Notes under the pieces: model-generated
What the model saw: the letters and a program-made list of their open reading frames with translations, nothing else
Told to the model about the DNA's origin: nothing
The model's database searches: none
Source: SAR202 cluster bacterium bin90
GTDB taxonomy: Bacteria; Chloroflexota; Dehalococcoidia; Lucifugimonadales; JADFKI01
Length of the DNA stretch: 42,521 nucleotides
Direction: 5' to 3'
Assembly (NCBI GenBank): GCA_002238855.1
Contig: MPND01000032.1
Location: 1-42,521 of the forward strand
In this document: one piece after another, positions 1-8,202 of the stretch
Position numbering within the stretch: position 1 is the stretch's first letter
Layout: the number at the start of each line of letters is the position of its first letter
Translations under genes and position numbers: made by a program

Positions 1-179
1 CTTTCCTTGACCATCGTCGTTCTCCTTACTTCGGATCTCTCTATTCTCGATGTTAAGGATGACGCGATGGTCTGTCTCTGTACAGCCCTCTCTTTTACAC
101 CATCTTATGGGACACCACTCCGGGTGAAGATGCCACGAATTGGAAAACTAAGACACCTGAAGCGACGATACGGCGCATT

Positions 180-749
180 GTGCGGAATACGCCTGACTAC
201 ATTCACCCGTTGAAACCGGGCATGTATTGTCTTCAGGAGCTTGCGCCGAAATATGAGGGCGAATACAGCCTTCCTGAAGATGGTCATATTCCGCCTAGAG
301 TAGAAGAGCGCAATCATTGGTATTATCAGGGCTTGCTTGTTGAACTCGGCAAGGCGCGAAATTACAAGACCTATGTCCCCGCTCAGGACAAGAACAGGAC
401 CTTTGGCAATCAGAAACTTGGCGATGTATGCGACACAACGCGGTTGCCGAATTTCGGCTATCAGAACTTTATGCGTAGGGCAAGAACCGTAGATGTAATC
501 TGGTTCAACAGACGCGGTATGCCTGCCAAAATGTTTGAGGTCGAAATGTCCACCGACATGCTGAACTCATTGAGCAAATTCAATGAACTGCGCGATTTCT
601 ACACGCATCTGAAAATCGTCGCCCCTGCTACGCGGCAAAACCACTTTGTCGACAGAATCGGAATGGACACCTTCCACGAAATCCGCGGGCGTGTGGAATT
701 CATGGGTATAGATGAGCTGGAGAAGAGATATATTGCAGGCAGATGGTGA
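180..749 (+). CDS. HTH plus PD-(D/E)XK-like nuclease-family protein, 5' end degenerate
   Basis: The only in-frame conventional start is the GTG at 180, giving 189 aa. The frame is open back to 63 and those codons still read like the family: a segment with WKTKTPEATIRRIV runs into DYIHPLKPGMYCL. That is the wing-and-helix pattern of the HARE-type helix-turn-helix seen at the N-terminus of restriction-enzyme-like proteins. In-frame stops at 54-56 and 60-62, and the absence of ATG/GTG/TTG between 63 and 180, suggest that the true N-terminus was lost by frameshift or decay. The C-terminal half has VDVIWFNRRG, then FEVEMSTD and a helical LSKFNEL. This is a PD-(D/E)XK-like layout (Asp, then Glu-x-Glu) in which the usual Lys is replaced. 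No methyltransferase partner is next to it. A DNA-cleaving role is inference, and the gene may be a pseudogene. Confidence 0.6.
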   Translation: MRNTPDYIHPLKPGMYCLQELAPKYEGEYSLPEDGHIPPRVEERNHWYYQGLLVELGKARNYKTYVPAQDKNRTFGNQKLGDVCDTTRLPNFGYQNFMRRARTVDVIWFNRRGMPAKMFEVEMSTDMLNSLSKFNELRDFYTHLKIVAPATRQNHFVDRIGMDTFHEIRGRVEFMGIDELEKRYIAGRW

Positions 750-880
750 ATTGAACGCCAACATTACCGATATCGGCTCTCGGTTAACCTGTCCCAGCTG
801 CGGCACCACAGAGGTGCGGGGAGACTTACGCAGACCGCGTGGCGCCAGCCTCATCATCTGACTCTAAACCCCGTGCCAAA

Positions 881-919
881 GTCCCTTCCCCCTTGATGGG
901 GGAAGGTTAGGATGGGGGT
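881..919 (+). repeat. REP-like palindromic repeat, family B (copy 1)
   Basis: A perfect hairpin (CCTTCCCCC, loop TTGAT, GGGGGAAGG) is followed by the tail TTAGGATGGGGG. The same 39 bases occur without mismatch at 22383-22421, and a diverged copy lies inside a coding region at 1402-1439. Confidence 0.85.
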
Positions 920-933
920 AAAGGACGCCCTCA

Positions 934-955
934 ATCCTGCACATCGATGTCAGCC
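934..955 (+). repeat. ATCGAT-centred dispersed repeat (copy 1)
   Basis: Reads ATCCTGCACATCGATGTCAG plus CC. A near-identical copy is in frame inside the next gene at 2354-2375. Diverged copies form the inverted borders of the GxxExxY gene (19969-20003 and 20396-20427). Confidence 0.6.
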
Positions 956-1048
956 CCCCCCTTGACAACCCAAACATCCGTGCGTATCATAGTTACCAAT
1001 AAGTACATTTGTTTGCAGACCAAGGGTCATCACCCACAATCTGTGATT

Positions 1049-1069
1049 TCTGTGCCCTCTGTGGCTATT
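1049..1069 (+). repeat. Direct repeat flanking the 1110-2651 gene, left copy
   Basis: This 21-base motif (TCTGTGCCCTCTGTGGCTAT plus T) recurs at 2655-2675 in the same orientation with one mismatch. The two copies bracket the repeat-protein gene. Confidence 0.6.
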
Positions 1070-1109
1070 AATTTGAAAACTAAAACCCGGGAACTGGAAA
1101 CTCAAACCC

Positions 1110-2651
1110 ATGTGCATCACAAACGCACTACAACAGAAGATCCGCAAGCACACAGACAACGGCGACCTAATCGCCCAGTTCCTTGCCGACACCATCCGGG
1201 GAGAGTACCCAGACGCCAAGTACCATCACAAGCTCGAAGCCATGAAATATCTCGTGCGCTACGGCACCACCGGCGACGACCAATCCCAATTCTGGGGCCT
1301 AATCCCCACCCCTGAGGAATTAGCCATAGCGAAGCGCGAAGAGCGGGAACAAAGTCCCCTCTCCCCGCGGGAGAGGGTTAGGGTGAGGGGCCAAGAAAAC
1401 ACCCCTTCCCCCTCGACGGGGGAAGGCTGGGATGGGGGTGAATATTCCTCGAGTCCTGTTAGTTACGCCGACATCCTAAACTACGACATCGCCCACCTAA
1501 TCAGGCAGGAAACAGCCGAAGGCCACACCATCGCCGAGTTTCTGTCCCACGTAATGACACGCAGGGATCAGCCCTTCACCCCAAAGAAACTCCGCATCCG
1601 CCACACAGACCGCATGGCAGCAGCAAAAGAAATCCTTCGCCGCGGCCACGGACACTGGGGCAGAAAGCCCACGCTCAAAGTCTATGCCGACGATGTCGAA
1701 GACACCAACGACTACGACACCCTGCACACCGACCTAGCCAAGCGAATACGAGAGTACAACGAGCACGGAACAGACGCCATCCGCTTCCTGCTGGAAGTAA
1801 TGAACGACACCAGCCTCGACCCCGAGGAAGGCTACACCTGGCACCACAAGATGTCCGCAGCCCATGAGATAATCCGACGCGGCTGGGACACCAACTACGA
1901 CAAGATCACCCCGGAAATGCTGCAAGCCTACTGGCAAGACCAGCAAAGCACGCGCCTCAGCATAGGCCAGAAAAAGCAACTAGCCGGCCTCCCCACATTC
2001 CTCGACGAATACGACCACTACGACAACGAGGACTATGAGGCCATCGCCCAATCCATCCGCGAGCAAGAAGACCGCGAAGAAGCCGCAGACCTCGAAGTAG
2101 CCTCTGCCCCCGGACAAAGTCCCCTCTCCCCTGGGGAGAGGGTTAGGGTGAGGGGAAACACCCCTGCATCAAGCCAGTCCGAGAGCAACGCAGCCACCCC
2201 AACCCGTCATTCCTGCGAAAGCAGGAATCCAGCGGCGTCAGAAAATCCCATCTCCCCGCGGGAGAGGGCTAGGGTGAGGGGAACTGAAAACACCTCCCAC
2301 CCCACGACAGCGCAAAAAAGCGATGATGCGGAACAGGACAACACATCCTCCCCATCCAGTACATCGATGTCAGCCCTCGCCAACGAAGAAACCACCTTCA
2401 TCGACGACCTCGACTGCTACTACGAACCCCTAACCCCCGAAGAACAGGCAATCTTCAACTACAACTCCCTCATAGAATCCGGCGAATTCGAAGAAGGCGA
2501 AATCACCTTCGTCCCGCCCTCAGAGGCAGCCCAGCGCGACTACGCCATCGCCCTCAAGCAAATAAAAGAAGCCGCCGCATCCGAAGGCATCCCCCTCCTC
2601 CCCAACCCCCTCGCCGGCACCCTACACCGTCCGGCAATCCGCAGCCCCTGA
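1110..2651 (+). CDS. Hypothetical protein with three internal helical repeats and in-frame palindromic DNA repeats
   Basis: I do not recognise a named family. The 513-aa protein contains three related units. Each begins with an amphipathic helix (e.g. LQQKIRKHTDNGDLIAQFL or LAKRIREYNEHGTDAIRFL) and ends in a basic H-K/R-x-x-A helix closing on RYG or RRG (KYHHKLEAMKYLVRYG, RHTDRMAAAKEILRRG, WHHKMSAAHEIIRRG). They lie at about residues 8-52, 120-190 and 205-275. The linkers between units and before the acidic C-terminal tail are made of translated intergenic-type repeats, giving peptides such as SPLSPRERVRVRG, PSPSTGEGWDGG and HSCESRNP. The ATG at 1110 has only a weak ribosome site. Third positions are strongly C-rich across the unit-encoding parts, supporting real coding. 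The 'RRG' closing helices recall small-terminase or DNA-binding proteins, but that is only a resemblance. Confidence 0.65.
   Translation: MCITNALQQKIRKHTDNGDLIAQFLADTIRGEYPDAKYHHKLEAMKYLVRYGTTGDDQSQFWGLIPTPEELAIAKREEREQSPLSPRERVRVRGQENTPSPSTGEGWDGGEYSSSPVSYADILNYDIAHLIRQETAEGHTIAEFLSHVMTRRDQPFTPKKLRIRHTDRMAAAKEILRRGHGHWGRKPTLKVYADDVEDTNDYDTLHTDLAKRIREYNEHGTDAIRFLLEVMNDTSLDPEEGYTWHHKMSAAHEIIRRGWDTNYDKITPEMLQAYWQDQQSTRLSIGQKKQLAGLPTFLDEYDHYDNEDYEAIAQSIREQEDREEAADLEVASAPGQSPLSPGERVRVRGNTPASSQSESNAATPTRHSCESRNPAASENPISPRERARVRGTENTSHPTTAQKSDDAEQDNTSSPSSTSMSALANEETTFIDDLDCYYEPLTPEEQAIFNYNSLIESGEFEEGEITFVPPSEAAQRDYAIALKQIKEAAASEGIPLLPNPLAGTLHRPAIRSP
1354..1390 (+). repeat. REP-like palindromic repeat, family A, in frame in coding sequence
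   Basis: A perfect hairpin (CCCTCTCCC, loop CGC, GGGAGAGGG) is followed by the tail TTAGGGTGAGGGG. It is translated as SPLSPRERVRVRG in the linker after the first helical unit of the host gene. Confidence 0.85.
1402..1439 (+). repeat. REP-like palindromic repeat, family B, in frame in coding sequence
   Basis: A hairpin (CCTTCCCCC, loop TCGAC, GGGGGAAGG) is followed by the tail CTGGGATGGGGG. It is translated as PSPSTGEGWDGG, 11 bases after the family A copy. It is a diverged version of the element at 881 and 22383. Confidence 0.85.
2119..2155 (+). repeat. REP-like palindromic repeat, family A, second in-frame copy
   Basis: The hairpin is CCCTCTCCCC, loop T, GGGGAGAGGG, with the tail TTAGGGTGAGGGG. 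It is translated as SPLSPGERVRVRG, between the third helical unit and the acidic tail of the host protein. Confidence 0.85.
2204..2232 (+). repeat. Palindromic repeat, family C, in frame
   Basis: A perfect 8-bp stem, ATTCCTGC/GCAGGAAT, closes a GAAA tetraloop. It is translated as RHSCESRNPA, a peptide typical of a widespread intergenic repeat read as protein. Confidence 0.8.
2245..2281 (+). repeat. REP-like palindromic repeat, family A, third in-frame copy
   Basis: The hairpin arms TCTCCC and GGGAGA surround CGC, followed by the tail CTAGGGTGAGGGG. It is translated as PISPRERARVRG, 12 bases after the family C unit. It differs from the 1354 copy by a few substitutions. Confidence 0.85.
2354..2375 (+). 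repeat. ATCGAT-centred dispersed repeat (copy 2), in frame
   Basis: Reads ATCCAGTACATCGATGTCAG plus CC. It matches the intergenic copy at 934-955 with few mismatches and is translated as SSTSMS within the tail of the host protein. Confidence 0.6.
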
Positions 2652-2654
2652 CCC

Positions 2655-2675
2655 TCTGTGCCTTCTGTGGCTATT
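2655..2675 (+). repeat. Direct repeat flanking the 1110-2651 gene, right copy
   Basis: Matches 1049-1069 with one mismatch and the same orientation, starting four bases after the stop codon of the gene. It is followed by a CACTGACAGACTGAC motif (2704-2718) of which similar versions appear near 22517 and, inverted, near 26085. Confidence 0.6.
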
Positions 2676-2729
2676 CCGTCCCTTGGCGGCTGACCGACCG
2701 ACGCACTGACAGACTGACCAACTTAAAAA

Positions 2730-4703
2730 CTACCCCACCAGCACCTTACGCAGGTCGATTATCTGGTCTCGCAGCAGCGCAGCCTTCTCGAACTCCAGCG
2801 CCCGCGAAGCCATCTTCATCTGCGCCTCTAGGTCCTTGACAAGCCGCGTCAGGTCGTCCTTCGGTATGTCCTCATGCGTGATGTATGGCGTCGTCGTCTC
2901 CGCCACCGCCCTCACCCGCTCGGTGATGTCCCGGATGTCCTTCCGTATCCCCTGCGGCGTAATCCCGTTCTCCCGGTTAAACGCCTCCTGTATCGTCCGC
3001 CGCCGGTAAGTCTCATCAAGCGCATACTTCATGGAGTCCGTAACCTTGTCCGCATACATGATCACGCTCCCTTCCACATGCCGCGCCGCCCTCCCGATGG
3101 TCTGCACCAGCGCCGTTCGCGACCGCAGGTAGCCCTCCTTGTCCGCGTCCAGTATCGCGATCAGGCTCACCTCCGGCAGGTCAATCCCCTCCCGCAGCAG
3201 GTTGATTCCCACCACCACGTCATACACCCCCAGCCGCAGGTCCCGCAGTATCTCGCTCCGCTCCAGCGTATCTATCTCCGAGTGCAGGTAATGTACCTTG
3301 ATCCCCATCTCCCGCAGGTAGTCCGCCAACTCCTCCGACATCCGCTTCGTTAGCGTGGTAATCAGGCAGCGCTGACCCTTCGCAACCCGCTCCCGTATCT
3401 GGTACAGCAGGTCGTCGATCTGCCCCGTCGTCGGCTTCACCTCCACCTCCGGATCCAGCAGACCCGTCGGCCGTATCACCTGCTCGATCATGGCCTGGCT
3501 GTGCTCATGCTCATACGGCCCCGGCGTCGCCGACACATACACCACCTGGTTCACATGCTCCTGGAACTCATCGAAGTTCAGCGGCCTGTTGTCCAGCGCA
3601 GACGGCAGCCGGAACCCGAACTCCACCAGCGTCTCCTTGCGCGACTGGTCCCCGCGATACATCCCCCGTACCTGCGGCAGCGTCATGTGCGACTCGTCCA
3701 CGAACAGCAGGTAGTCCTCCGGGAAGTAGTCCATCAGCGTATATGGCGTGCTGCCCGCCGCCCGCCGCGCCAGGTGCCGCGAGTAGTTCTCCACCCCCGC
3801 GCAGTACCCCGTCTCCTGCATCATCTCGATGTCGTACCGAGTCCGTGACCCCAGCCGCTCCGCCTCCAGCAGCTTCCCCTCCTCCTTCAGCTGCCGCACA
3901 CACTCCTCCAGCTCCACCTCGATGTCCTGTATAGCAAGGTTCATCTTCTCCTGCGAGGTCACGAAGTGCTTCGCAGGGTAAATCTCGATGTCGTCGCGCT
4001 CCCCCAGCAACTCCCCCGTCAGCGGGTCCACCACCACGATGCGCTCGACCTCATCCCCCCAGAACTCGATGCGTATCCCCAGCTCCTCATAGGCGGGCAT
4101 AATCTCCATCGTATCCCCGCGAACCCGGAAGTTACCCCGCGCGAAGTCCATGTCGTTCCGCTCGTACTGCATGTCCACAAGCTGCCGTATCAGCAGGCGG
4201 CGGTTCCGCATCTCGCCCTTCCGCACATACGCCACGAAGCTCTGGTACTCCTCCGGCGACCCCAGACCGAATATGCACGACACCGACGCCACGATGAGCG
4301 TATCCCGCCGAGTCAGCAGCGCGCGCGTGGCGGCGTGGCGCAGCTTGTCCAGCTCCTCGTTGATGTCCGCGTCCTTCTCGATGTAGGTGTCCGTGCGCGG
4401 CACATACGCTTCCGGCTGGTAGTAGTCGTAGTAGCTCACGAAGTACTCCACCGCGTTCTTCGGGAAGAACTCCTTGAACTCGGTGGCGAGCTGCGCGGCA
4501 AGCGTCTTATTGTGCGCGATGACAAGCGTTGGGCGCTGCACCTTCTCGATGATATTCGCCATCGTGAAGGTCTTGCCACTGCCCGTGACCCCCATCAGCG
4601 TCTGATGTCGCAGCCCCTCGTCAACCCCCGCAACCGCCTTCGCAATCGCATCCGGCTGGTCTCCAGTCGCATCGAACTCCGACACAATCTCAAATTCAGG
4701 CAT
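2730..4703 (-). CDS. uvrB: UvrB, excinuclease ABC subunit B
   Basis: UvrB is the damage-verifying helicase-like subunit of nucleotide excision repair. It is loaded by UvrA and then recruits UvrC for incision. The 657-aa product is the usual length. Walker A GVTGSGKT is at residues 38-45, the beta-hairpin region with [12 protein letters not shown] at 91-102, the Walker B variant DESH at 336-339, then SATPGPYE and helicase motifs V/VI ([24 protein letters not shown]). A C-terminal UVR motif ([20 protein letters not shown]) binds UvrC. The ATG start gives the canonical opening [10 protein letters not shown]. It is transcribed after the VWA gene on the same strand with a gap of about 90 bases. 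No uvrA or uvrC is in the window. Confidence 0.98.
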   Translation of the reverse strand: MPEFEIVSEFDATGDQPDAIAKAVAGVDEGLRHQTLMGVTGSGKTFTMANIIEKVQRPTLVIAHNKTLAAQLATEFKEFFPKNAVEYFVSYYDYYQPEAYVPRTDTYIEKDADINEELDKLRHAATRALLTRRDTLIVASVSCIFGLGSPEEYQSFVAYVRKGEMRNRRLLIRQLVDMQYERNDMDFARGNFRVRGDTMEIMPAYEELGIRIEFWGDEVERIVVVDPLTGELLGERDDIEIYPAKHFVTSQEKMNLAIQDIEVELEECVRQLKEEGKLLEAERLGSRTRYDIEMMQETGYCAGVENYSRHLARRAAGSTPYTLMDYFPEDYLLFVDESHMTLPQVRGMYRGDQSRKETLVEFGFRLPSALDNRPLNFDEFQEHVNQVVYVSATPGPYEHEHSQAMIEQVIRPTGLLDPEVEVKPTTGQIDDLLYQIRERVAKGQRCLITTLTKRMSEELADYLREMGIKVHYLHSEIDTLERSEILRDLRLGVYDVVVGINLLREGIDLPEVSLIAILDADKEGYLRSRTALVQTIGRAARHVEGSVIMYADKVTDSMKYALDETYRRRTIQEAFNRENGITPQGIRKDIRDITERVRAVAETTTPYITHEDIPKDDLTRLVKDLEAQMKMASRALEFEKAALLRDQIIDLRKVLVG

Positions 4704-4791
4704 GCGCTTACTCCGGGATGCTTGTCGTGGACGGGCGGTTTCTCAGGATATTATAACTCAATATCCTCTTGATCCATGCCGAACAGCGGCC

Positions 4792-5937
4792 TCAGCGCAG
4801 CAGCGCCGGCAGCCGCTTCAGGCTCTCCACATCCCTTGCCGACGCATGATAGTCAATGTGCGGCAGTGCCGCCTGCAGGCTGCGCGTGAGCGGCTGGTAA
4901 TCGTCGCTCCCCAGCAGTGGGTTCAGCCACACGAAGCGATGCGCGCGCCGCCTCATCCGCTGCACCTCCTCGGACAGGCGCTCAGACTCTCCTGTGTCCC
5001 AGCCGTCGCTCAACATCAGCACGGTTGTATAGCGGGTCAGAACATGCTCGTGCCGCGTGTTCACATGCGCCAGCGCCTCGCCGATTCGCGTGCCGCCGGA
5101 CCAGTGCCGCACCACGCTCCCAACCCGCGTCAGCGCCTCGCTGAACGACGGCGCGCTCATTTCGCGTGTTACGCGCGTCGCCGATGTGCTGAATACGAAG
5201 GTCTCCACCCGCTTCGTGTGCTGCGTAACAGCAAATACAAGCTGCAACAACAACTGCACATGCCGCTCCATTGACCCACTCACATCCAGCATCACCAGCA
5301 AGCGCGGCGTCCTTGGCACGCGCCGCTTGCGAGGCAGCACCACAGCATCGCCCCCGCTGCTCAGATTCAGGCGCATCGCGCCGCGCAGGTCCGGGATGCC
5401 TTTGCGCGGGTGCCGCTTGCGCCGTCTGCCGGGGCGTGAAGCCATAGCCCGGATCATCCGAGCCGCGATGGTGGACAGCTCCGAAAGCTCGTCTGCGCGC
5501 AGCACGCTCAGGTCCGGTGGAGTCATGGTGGCGCGGCTGCTTGCACCCGTGCGTAGCATCTGCACCAAGGTATTCTGCGCTGACTCGTCCTCCTCCGGCA
5601 TCATCGCGAAGCTCGGTGTCCGCCGAAACTCCTTGGCGCCACCCACTAGGTCGTCATCGGATTCGATGTGCGGACGAAGCGGCAGTTCCTCGAAGTTCCA
5701 GAACCGCTCGAACAGCGAGTCGTAGATGGGGATCTCGTCCCGTCGCGACAGCAGCAGCGCGCGCAGCGACCAGTACACCCGCCCCCTGTCCATCATGTCC
5801 ACCGCGCTGAGCGCCCGCATCACATCCGCCGTCTCCTGCGGGCTGATCAGGAGTCCGTGAGAGCGCAGCACCCGGCAGAAGTGCGTCAGATGCGCCGTGA
5901 AGTCATACGTAGTCTGTTCGGAATTTTGGATAATCAA
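4792..5937 (-). CDS. VWA domain-containing CoxE-like protein
   Basis: A 381-aa CoxE-family protein. These typically act with MoxR-type AAA+ ATPases in maturing metalloenzymes or complexes. The N-terminal helical part (YDFTAHLTHFCRVLRSHGLL, residues 11-30) is typical of the family. A basic linker (about 165-180) precedes the von Willebrand A domain at about 210-360. Its metal-ion-dependent adhesion site is complete: D218-x-S220-x-S222 in LDVSGSM, a Thr near 283 in SGGTRIGEA, and D311 in SDGWDTGE. No MoxR ATPase or carbon-monoxide-dehydrogenase-type genes are adjacent, so the usual partner is absent from the window. The start is a TTG at 5937 with no clear ribosome site. The conserved N-terminus supports using it, as the next Met is at residue 40. 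Confidence 0.85.
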   Translation of the reverse strand: MIIQNSEQTTYDFTAHLTHFCRVLRSHGLLISPQETADVMRALSAVDMMDRGRVYWSLRALLLSRRDEIPIYDSLFERFWNFEELPLRPHIESDDDLVGGAKEFRRTPSFAMMPEEDESAQNTLVQMLRTGASSRATMTPPDLSVLRADELSELSTIAARMIRAMASRPGRRRKRHPRKGIPDLRGAMRLNLSSGGDAVVLPRKRRVPRTPRLLVMLDVSGSMERHVQLLLQLVFAVTQHTKRVETFVFSTSATRVTREMSAPSFSEALTRVGSVVRHWSGGTRIGEALAHVNTRHEHVLTRYTTVLMLSDGWDTGESERLSEEVQRMRRRAHRFVWLNPLLGSDDYQPLTRSLQAALPHIDYHASARDVESLKRLPALLR

Positions 5938-6302
5938 CGTCTTAAACTATAAGTAGTATATGCGACCGTTTTGAGACCTTGAGTAGCTCACATTTTGTCC
6001 GTCGCGTCAGCCTGACCATAATACAATCAGGTACATAACAACAATCATGGTGGTATTAATATTTGTCAAAAGCTTACATTGGACAATTCTTAGACACATA
6101 TTTACAATAGCGCATGCGCTCTCTAATGCAAGCCCTTTTGCAAGACTTGTGAGAGACAATACAAACTATGAAATTTAATTCTTCCTAATCTTGATGGCAG
6201 TGATACCCCGTACGAGTAGGCATCACATCCACATATAGAAAGTGGTTCTCCCTATATCTTATTGATACAAAGACTGATTTGTTTCTGACGTGAGGAGCAT
6301 CC
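5938..6302. other. AT-rich divergent intergenic region
   Basis: This 365-base region separates the divergent VWA and permease genes and is clearly more AT-rich than its surroundings. It must carry promoters for both directions, but I could not assign a confident -35/-10 pair. A palindrome-like GCGCATGCGC occurs near 6111-6120. No open frame here looks coding. Confidence 0.5.
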
Positions 6303-8054
6303 TTGGCATCAGAGAACGCTAATGCATCCATCCGCTTCGAGCCGGAAGAGTCTTGTCCACCGCTGACTGCAGCTATCACCGGTTTTCAACTCGCCGTAGT
6401 TGTGATTGCGCTTGTCGTAATCCCGGTAGTCATCATCGTCCGCACGGCAGAGCAACCGGAGAGCTACCTGACTTGGGCAGTGTTCGCCTCACTCGTTATC
6501 TGCGGCATTGCAACCGTCTTCCAGTCTCTTAGAATTGGGAGAGTCGGCGTTGGGCACGTTCTGGTCATAGGCACCGCCGAACCCGCAATTGCCATCTGCA
6601 TCACTGCTCTAATAGAGGGCGGACCTACGATGATGGCAAGTCTCGTTGTTCTGTCTTCAATATTGAAATTCTTCGTGGCAGCCCGCCTGTCCCTGTTCCG
6701 GCGCATAATCACCCCGGTGGTCTCCGGCACCGTCCTCATGCTGATTGCGGCAACCGTAATTCTGGCAGTGTTTGGAATATTGACCAATACGCCTGACGGG
6801 AGAGCCGTGTCGCCCTTTGCAGCGCCACTTGCGTCAGGCGTTACTCTGGGCGTGGTCACTCTGATGCTGCTTCGCTCACCCCGCTCACTCCAGCTCTGGT
6901 CGCCGATAATTGGTATCCTGGTCGGCTGTGCCGTTGCTCTGCCTTTCGGTCTGTACGACACGCATCTGGTTCTGGAAGCGCCCTGGATCGGAATCCCCGA
7001 AAACGCATGGCCCGGTTTCGACTTCACGCCAAGCCTGAAGTTCTGGGCGCTCCTTCCTGCCTTCCTGGTCATAACGGTCATCACATCTTTCAAAGCCGTT
7101 GCTGATGTTAGCGCTGTGCAACGCGTCTCCCGACGTCAACCGCGCGCCAGCGACTTCAGGCTCATCCAGGGCGGTCTAAACATCAATGGGCTGAGCAACC
7201 TGCTTTCAGGGTTAGCCGGCACGATGCCCACAATGACCGCATCCCCAAGCGTGGCGATGATCAGTCTCACAGGAGTCGCGGCGCGCAGCGTGGGGATATG
7301 GGCGGGCGTTATCTTCGTAATCCTGGCGCTGCTGCCCAAAATGACTGCTCTGCTTCTGGCGATACCTGCTCCTGTCGCAGCGGCGTATATAATGATAATA
7401 ATGGGTCTGGTATTCATAGAGGGAGTGCAGACCGTAACTCAGGACGGCATAGACCATCGCAAGGCGGTGGTCGTGGCAGTCTCCTTCTGGGTAGGCATGG
7501 GCTTCCAGAATCAGGCAATCTTCTCTGACCTGCTGACCGGAACATGGGACGCACTATTGAGCAACAGCGTTACCTCCGGTGGACTCGCCGCTGCTCTGAT
7601 GATCGGCTTCATCGAACTTACCTCCTCGCGGCGCAAGCGTCTGGAGGTTGACCTGGACTTCGCCTCCATGCCTGAGATCGACCGCTTCTTACAGCGTTTC
7701 GCGGTGGACAGGAGCTGGAACGAAGAGTCAACGGAGCGGTTACGCGCGGTGGGTGAAGAGACCCTTGCGATCATGGCGCTGTACGAAGCCGAAGATGCTT
7801 CGGGTAACGAGCGCCGCCTGATTATCCACGCGCAAGCTGACGACGATATCACGGAGCTGGAGTTCTTGTCGGCATCTTACGATGTGGAAAACCTTGAAGA
7901 CAGGCTATCTTATCTCAGCGACCAGCCAGAAATGCTGGACGAGCACGAAGTTTCCTTCCGTCTATTGCGGCACTACGCCTCGTCAGTCCGCCATCAGAAG
8001 TTCCACAACATGGATGTCATCACCGTCAACGTCGAAGGCTCGCGAATACGGTAA
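6303..8054 (+). CDS. NCS2-type (xanthine/uracil family) permease with C-terminal cytoplasmic domain
   Basis: A 583-aa inner-membrane protein starting at TTG 6303, preceded by GTGAGGAG. Residues about 20-435 form a hydrophobic transporter core of roughly 12-14 membrane segments. It shows the nucleobase-transporter style: motif GVGHVLVIGTAEPAIAIC in the early helices and GLSNLLSGLAGTMPTMTASP in the central broken-helix region. Substrates of the family are purines, pyrimidines or similar anions; the substrate here is unknown. From about residue 441 (SSRRKRLEVDLDFASMPEID) a soluble domain of about 140 residues follows. Its helix LRAVGEETLAIMA and alternating strands resemble a degenerate GHKL/RsbW-like ATPase fold, without clear ATP-lid glycines. 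The gene stands alone, divergent from the VWA gene and convergent with the ThDP enzyme. Confidence 0.85.
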   Translation: MASENANASIRFEPEESCPPLTAAITGFQLAVVVIALVVIPVVIIVRTAEQPESYLTWAVFASLVICGIATVFQSLRIGRVGVGHVLVIGTAEPAIAICITALIEGGPTMMASLVVLSSILKFFVAARLSLFRRIITPVVSGTVLMLIAATVILAVFGILTNTPDGRAVSPFAAPLASGVTLGVVTLMLLRSPRSLQLWSPIIGILVGCAVALPFGLYDTHLVLEAPWIGIPENAWPGFDFTPSLKFWALLPAFLVITVITSFKAVADVSAVQRVSRRQPRASDFRLIQGGLNINGLSNLLSGLAGTMPTMTASPSVAMISLTGVAARSVGIWAGVIFVILALLPKMTALLLAIPAPVAAAYIMIIMGLVFIEGVQTVTQDGIDHRKAVVVAVSFWVGMGFQNQAIFSDLLTGTWDALLSNSVTSGGLAAALMIGFIELTSSRRKRLEVDLDFASMPEIDRFLQRFAVDRSWNEESTERLRAVGEETLAIMALYEAEDASGNERRLIIHAQADDDITELEFLSASYDVENLEDRLSYLSDQPEMLDEHEVSFRLLRHYASSVRHQKFHNMDVITVNVEGSRIR

Positions 8055-8125
8055 TCGGGTAATCGATTCACCTCAGAGACTCCGCCATCGCAGATCGGCC
8101 ATAAGATCAGCCACAATACAAAGAG

Positions 8126-8165
8126 GCGGTCGGCCCCGCGAGTAAACACTGCGAGAACCGACCGC
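8126..8165. terminator. Hairpin between convergent genes
   Basis: The arms GCGGTCGG (8126-8133) and CCGACCGC (8158-8165) form a perfect 8-bp stem around a 24-base loop. It lies between the ends of the permease and the ThDP enzyme, where a bidirectional terminator is expected. It lacks a following T-run, so the terminator role is inferred from position. Confidence 0.5.
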
Positions 8166-8202
8166 GTCCAATTCAGAGTACTGTCCGGATGCTCTGAGAA
8201 GC

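Larger units (their letters stand above)
750..1109. other. Intergenic region with dispersed repeats
   Basis: No convincing gene is visible here. The stretch holds a palindromic repeat (881-919), a short ATCGAT-centred repeat (934-955) and one copy of a 21-base direct repeat (1049-1069) that recurs just after the next gene. An open frame starting at 947 overlaps the following gene out of frame and looks non-coding. Confidence 0.6.

Noticed and set aside
947..1315. Open frame overlapping the start of the repeat-protein gene
   Set aside because: It begins in a repeat, has an Arg/Pro/His-rich composition, and overlaps the better-supported frame from 1110.
881..2375. CRISPR array
   Set aside because: The repeats belong to different families, are irregularly spaced and lie partly inside a coding gene. 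No cas gene is present.
3966..4772. Open frame of 268 codons opposite uvrB
   Set aside because: It lies within uvrB, which has all family motifs; the antisense product is low in complexity and Arg-rich.
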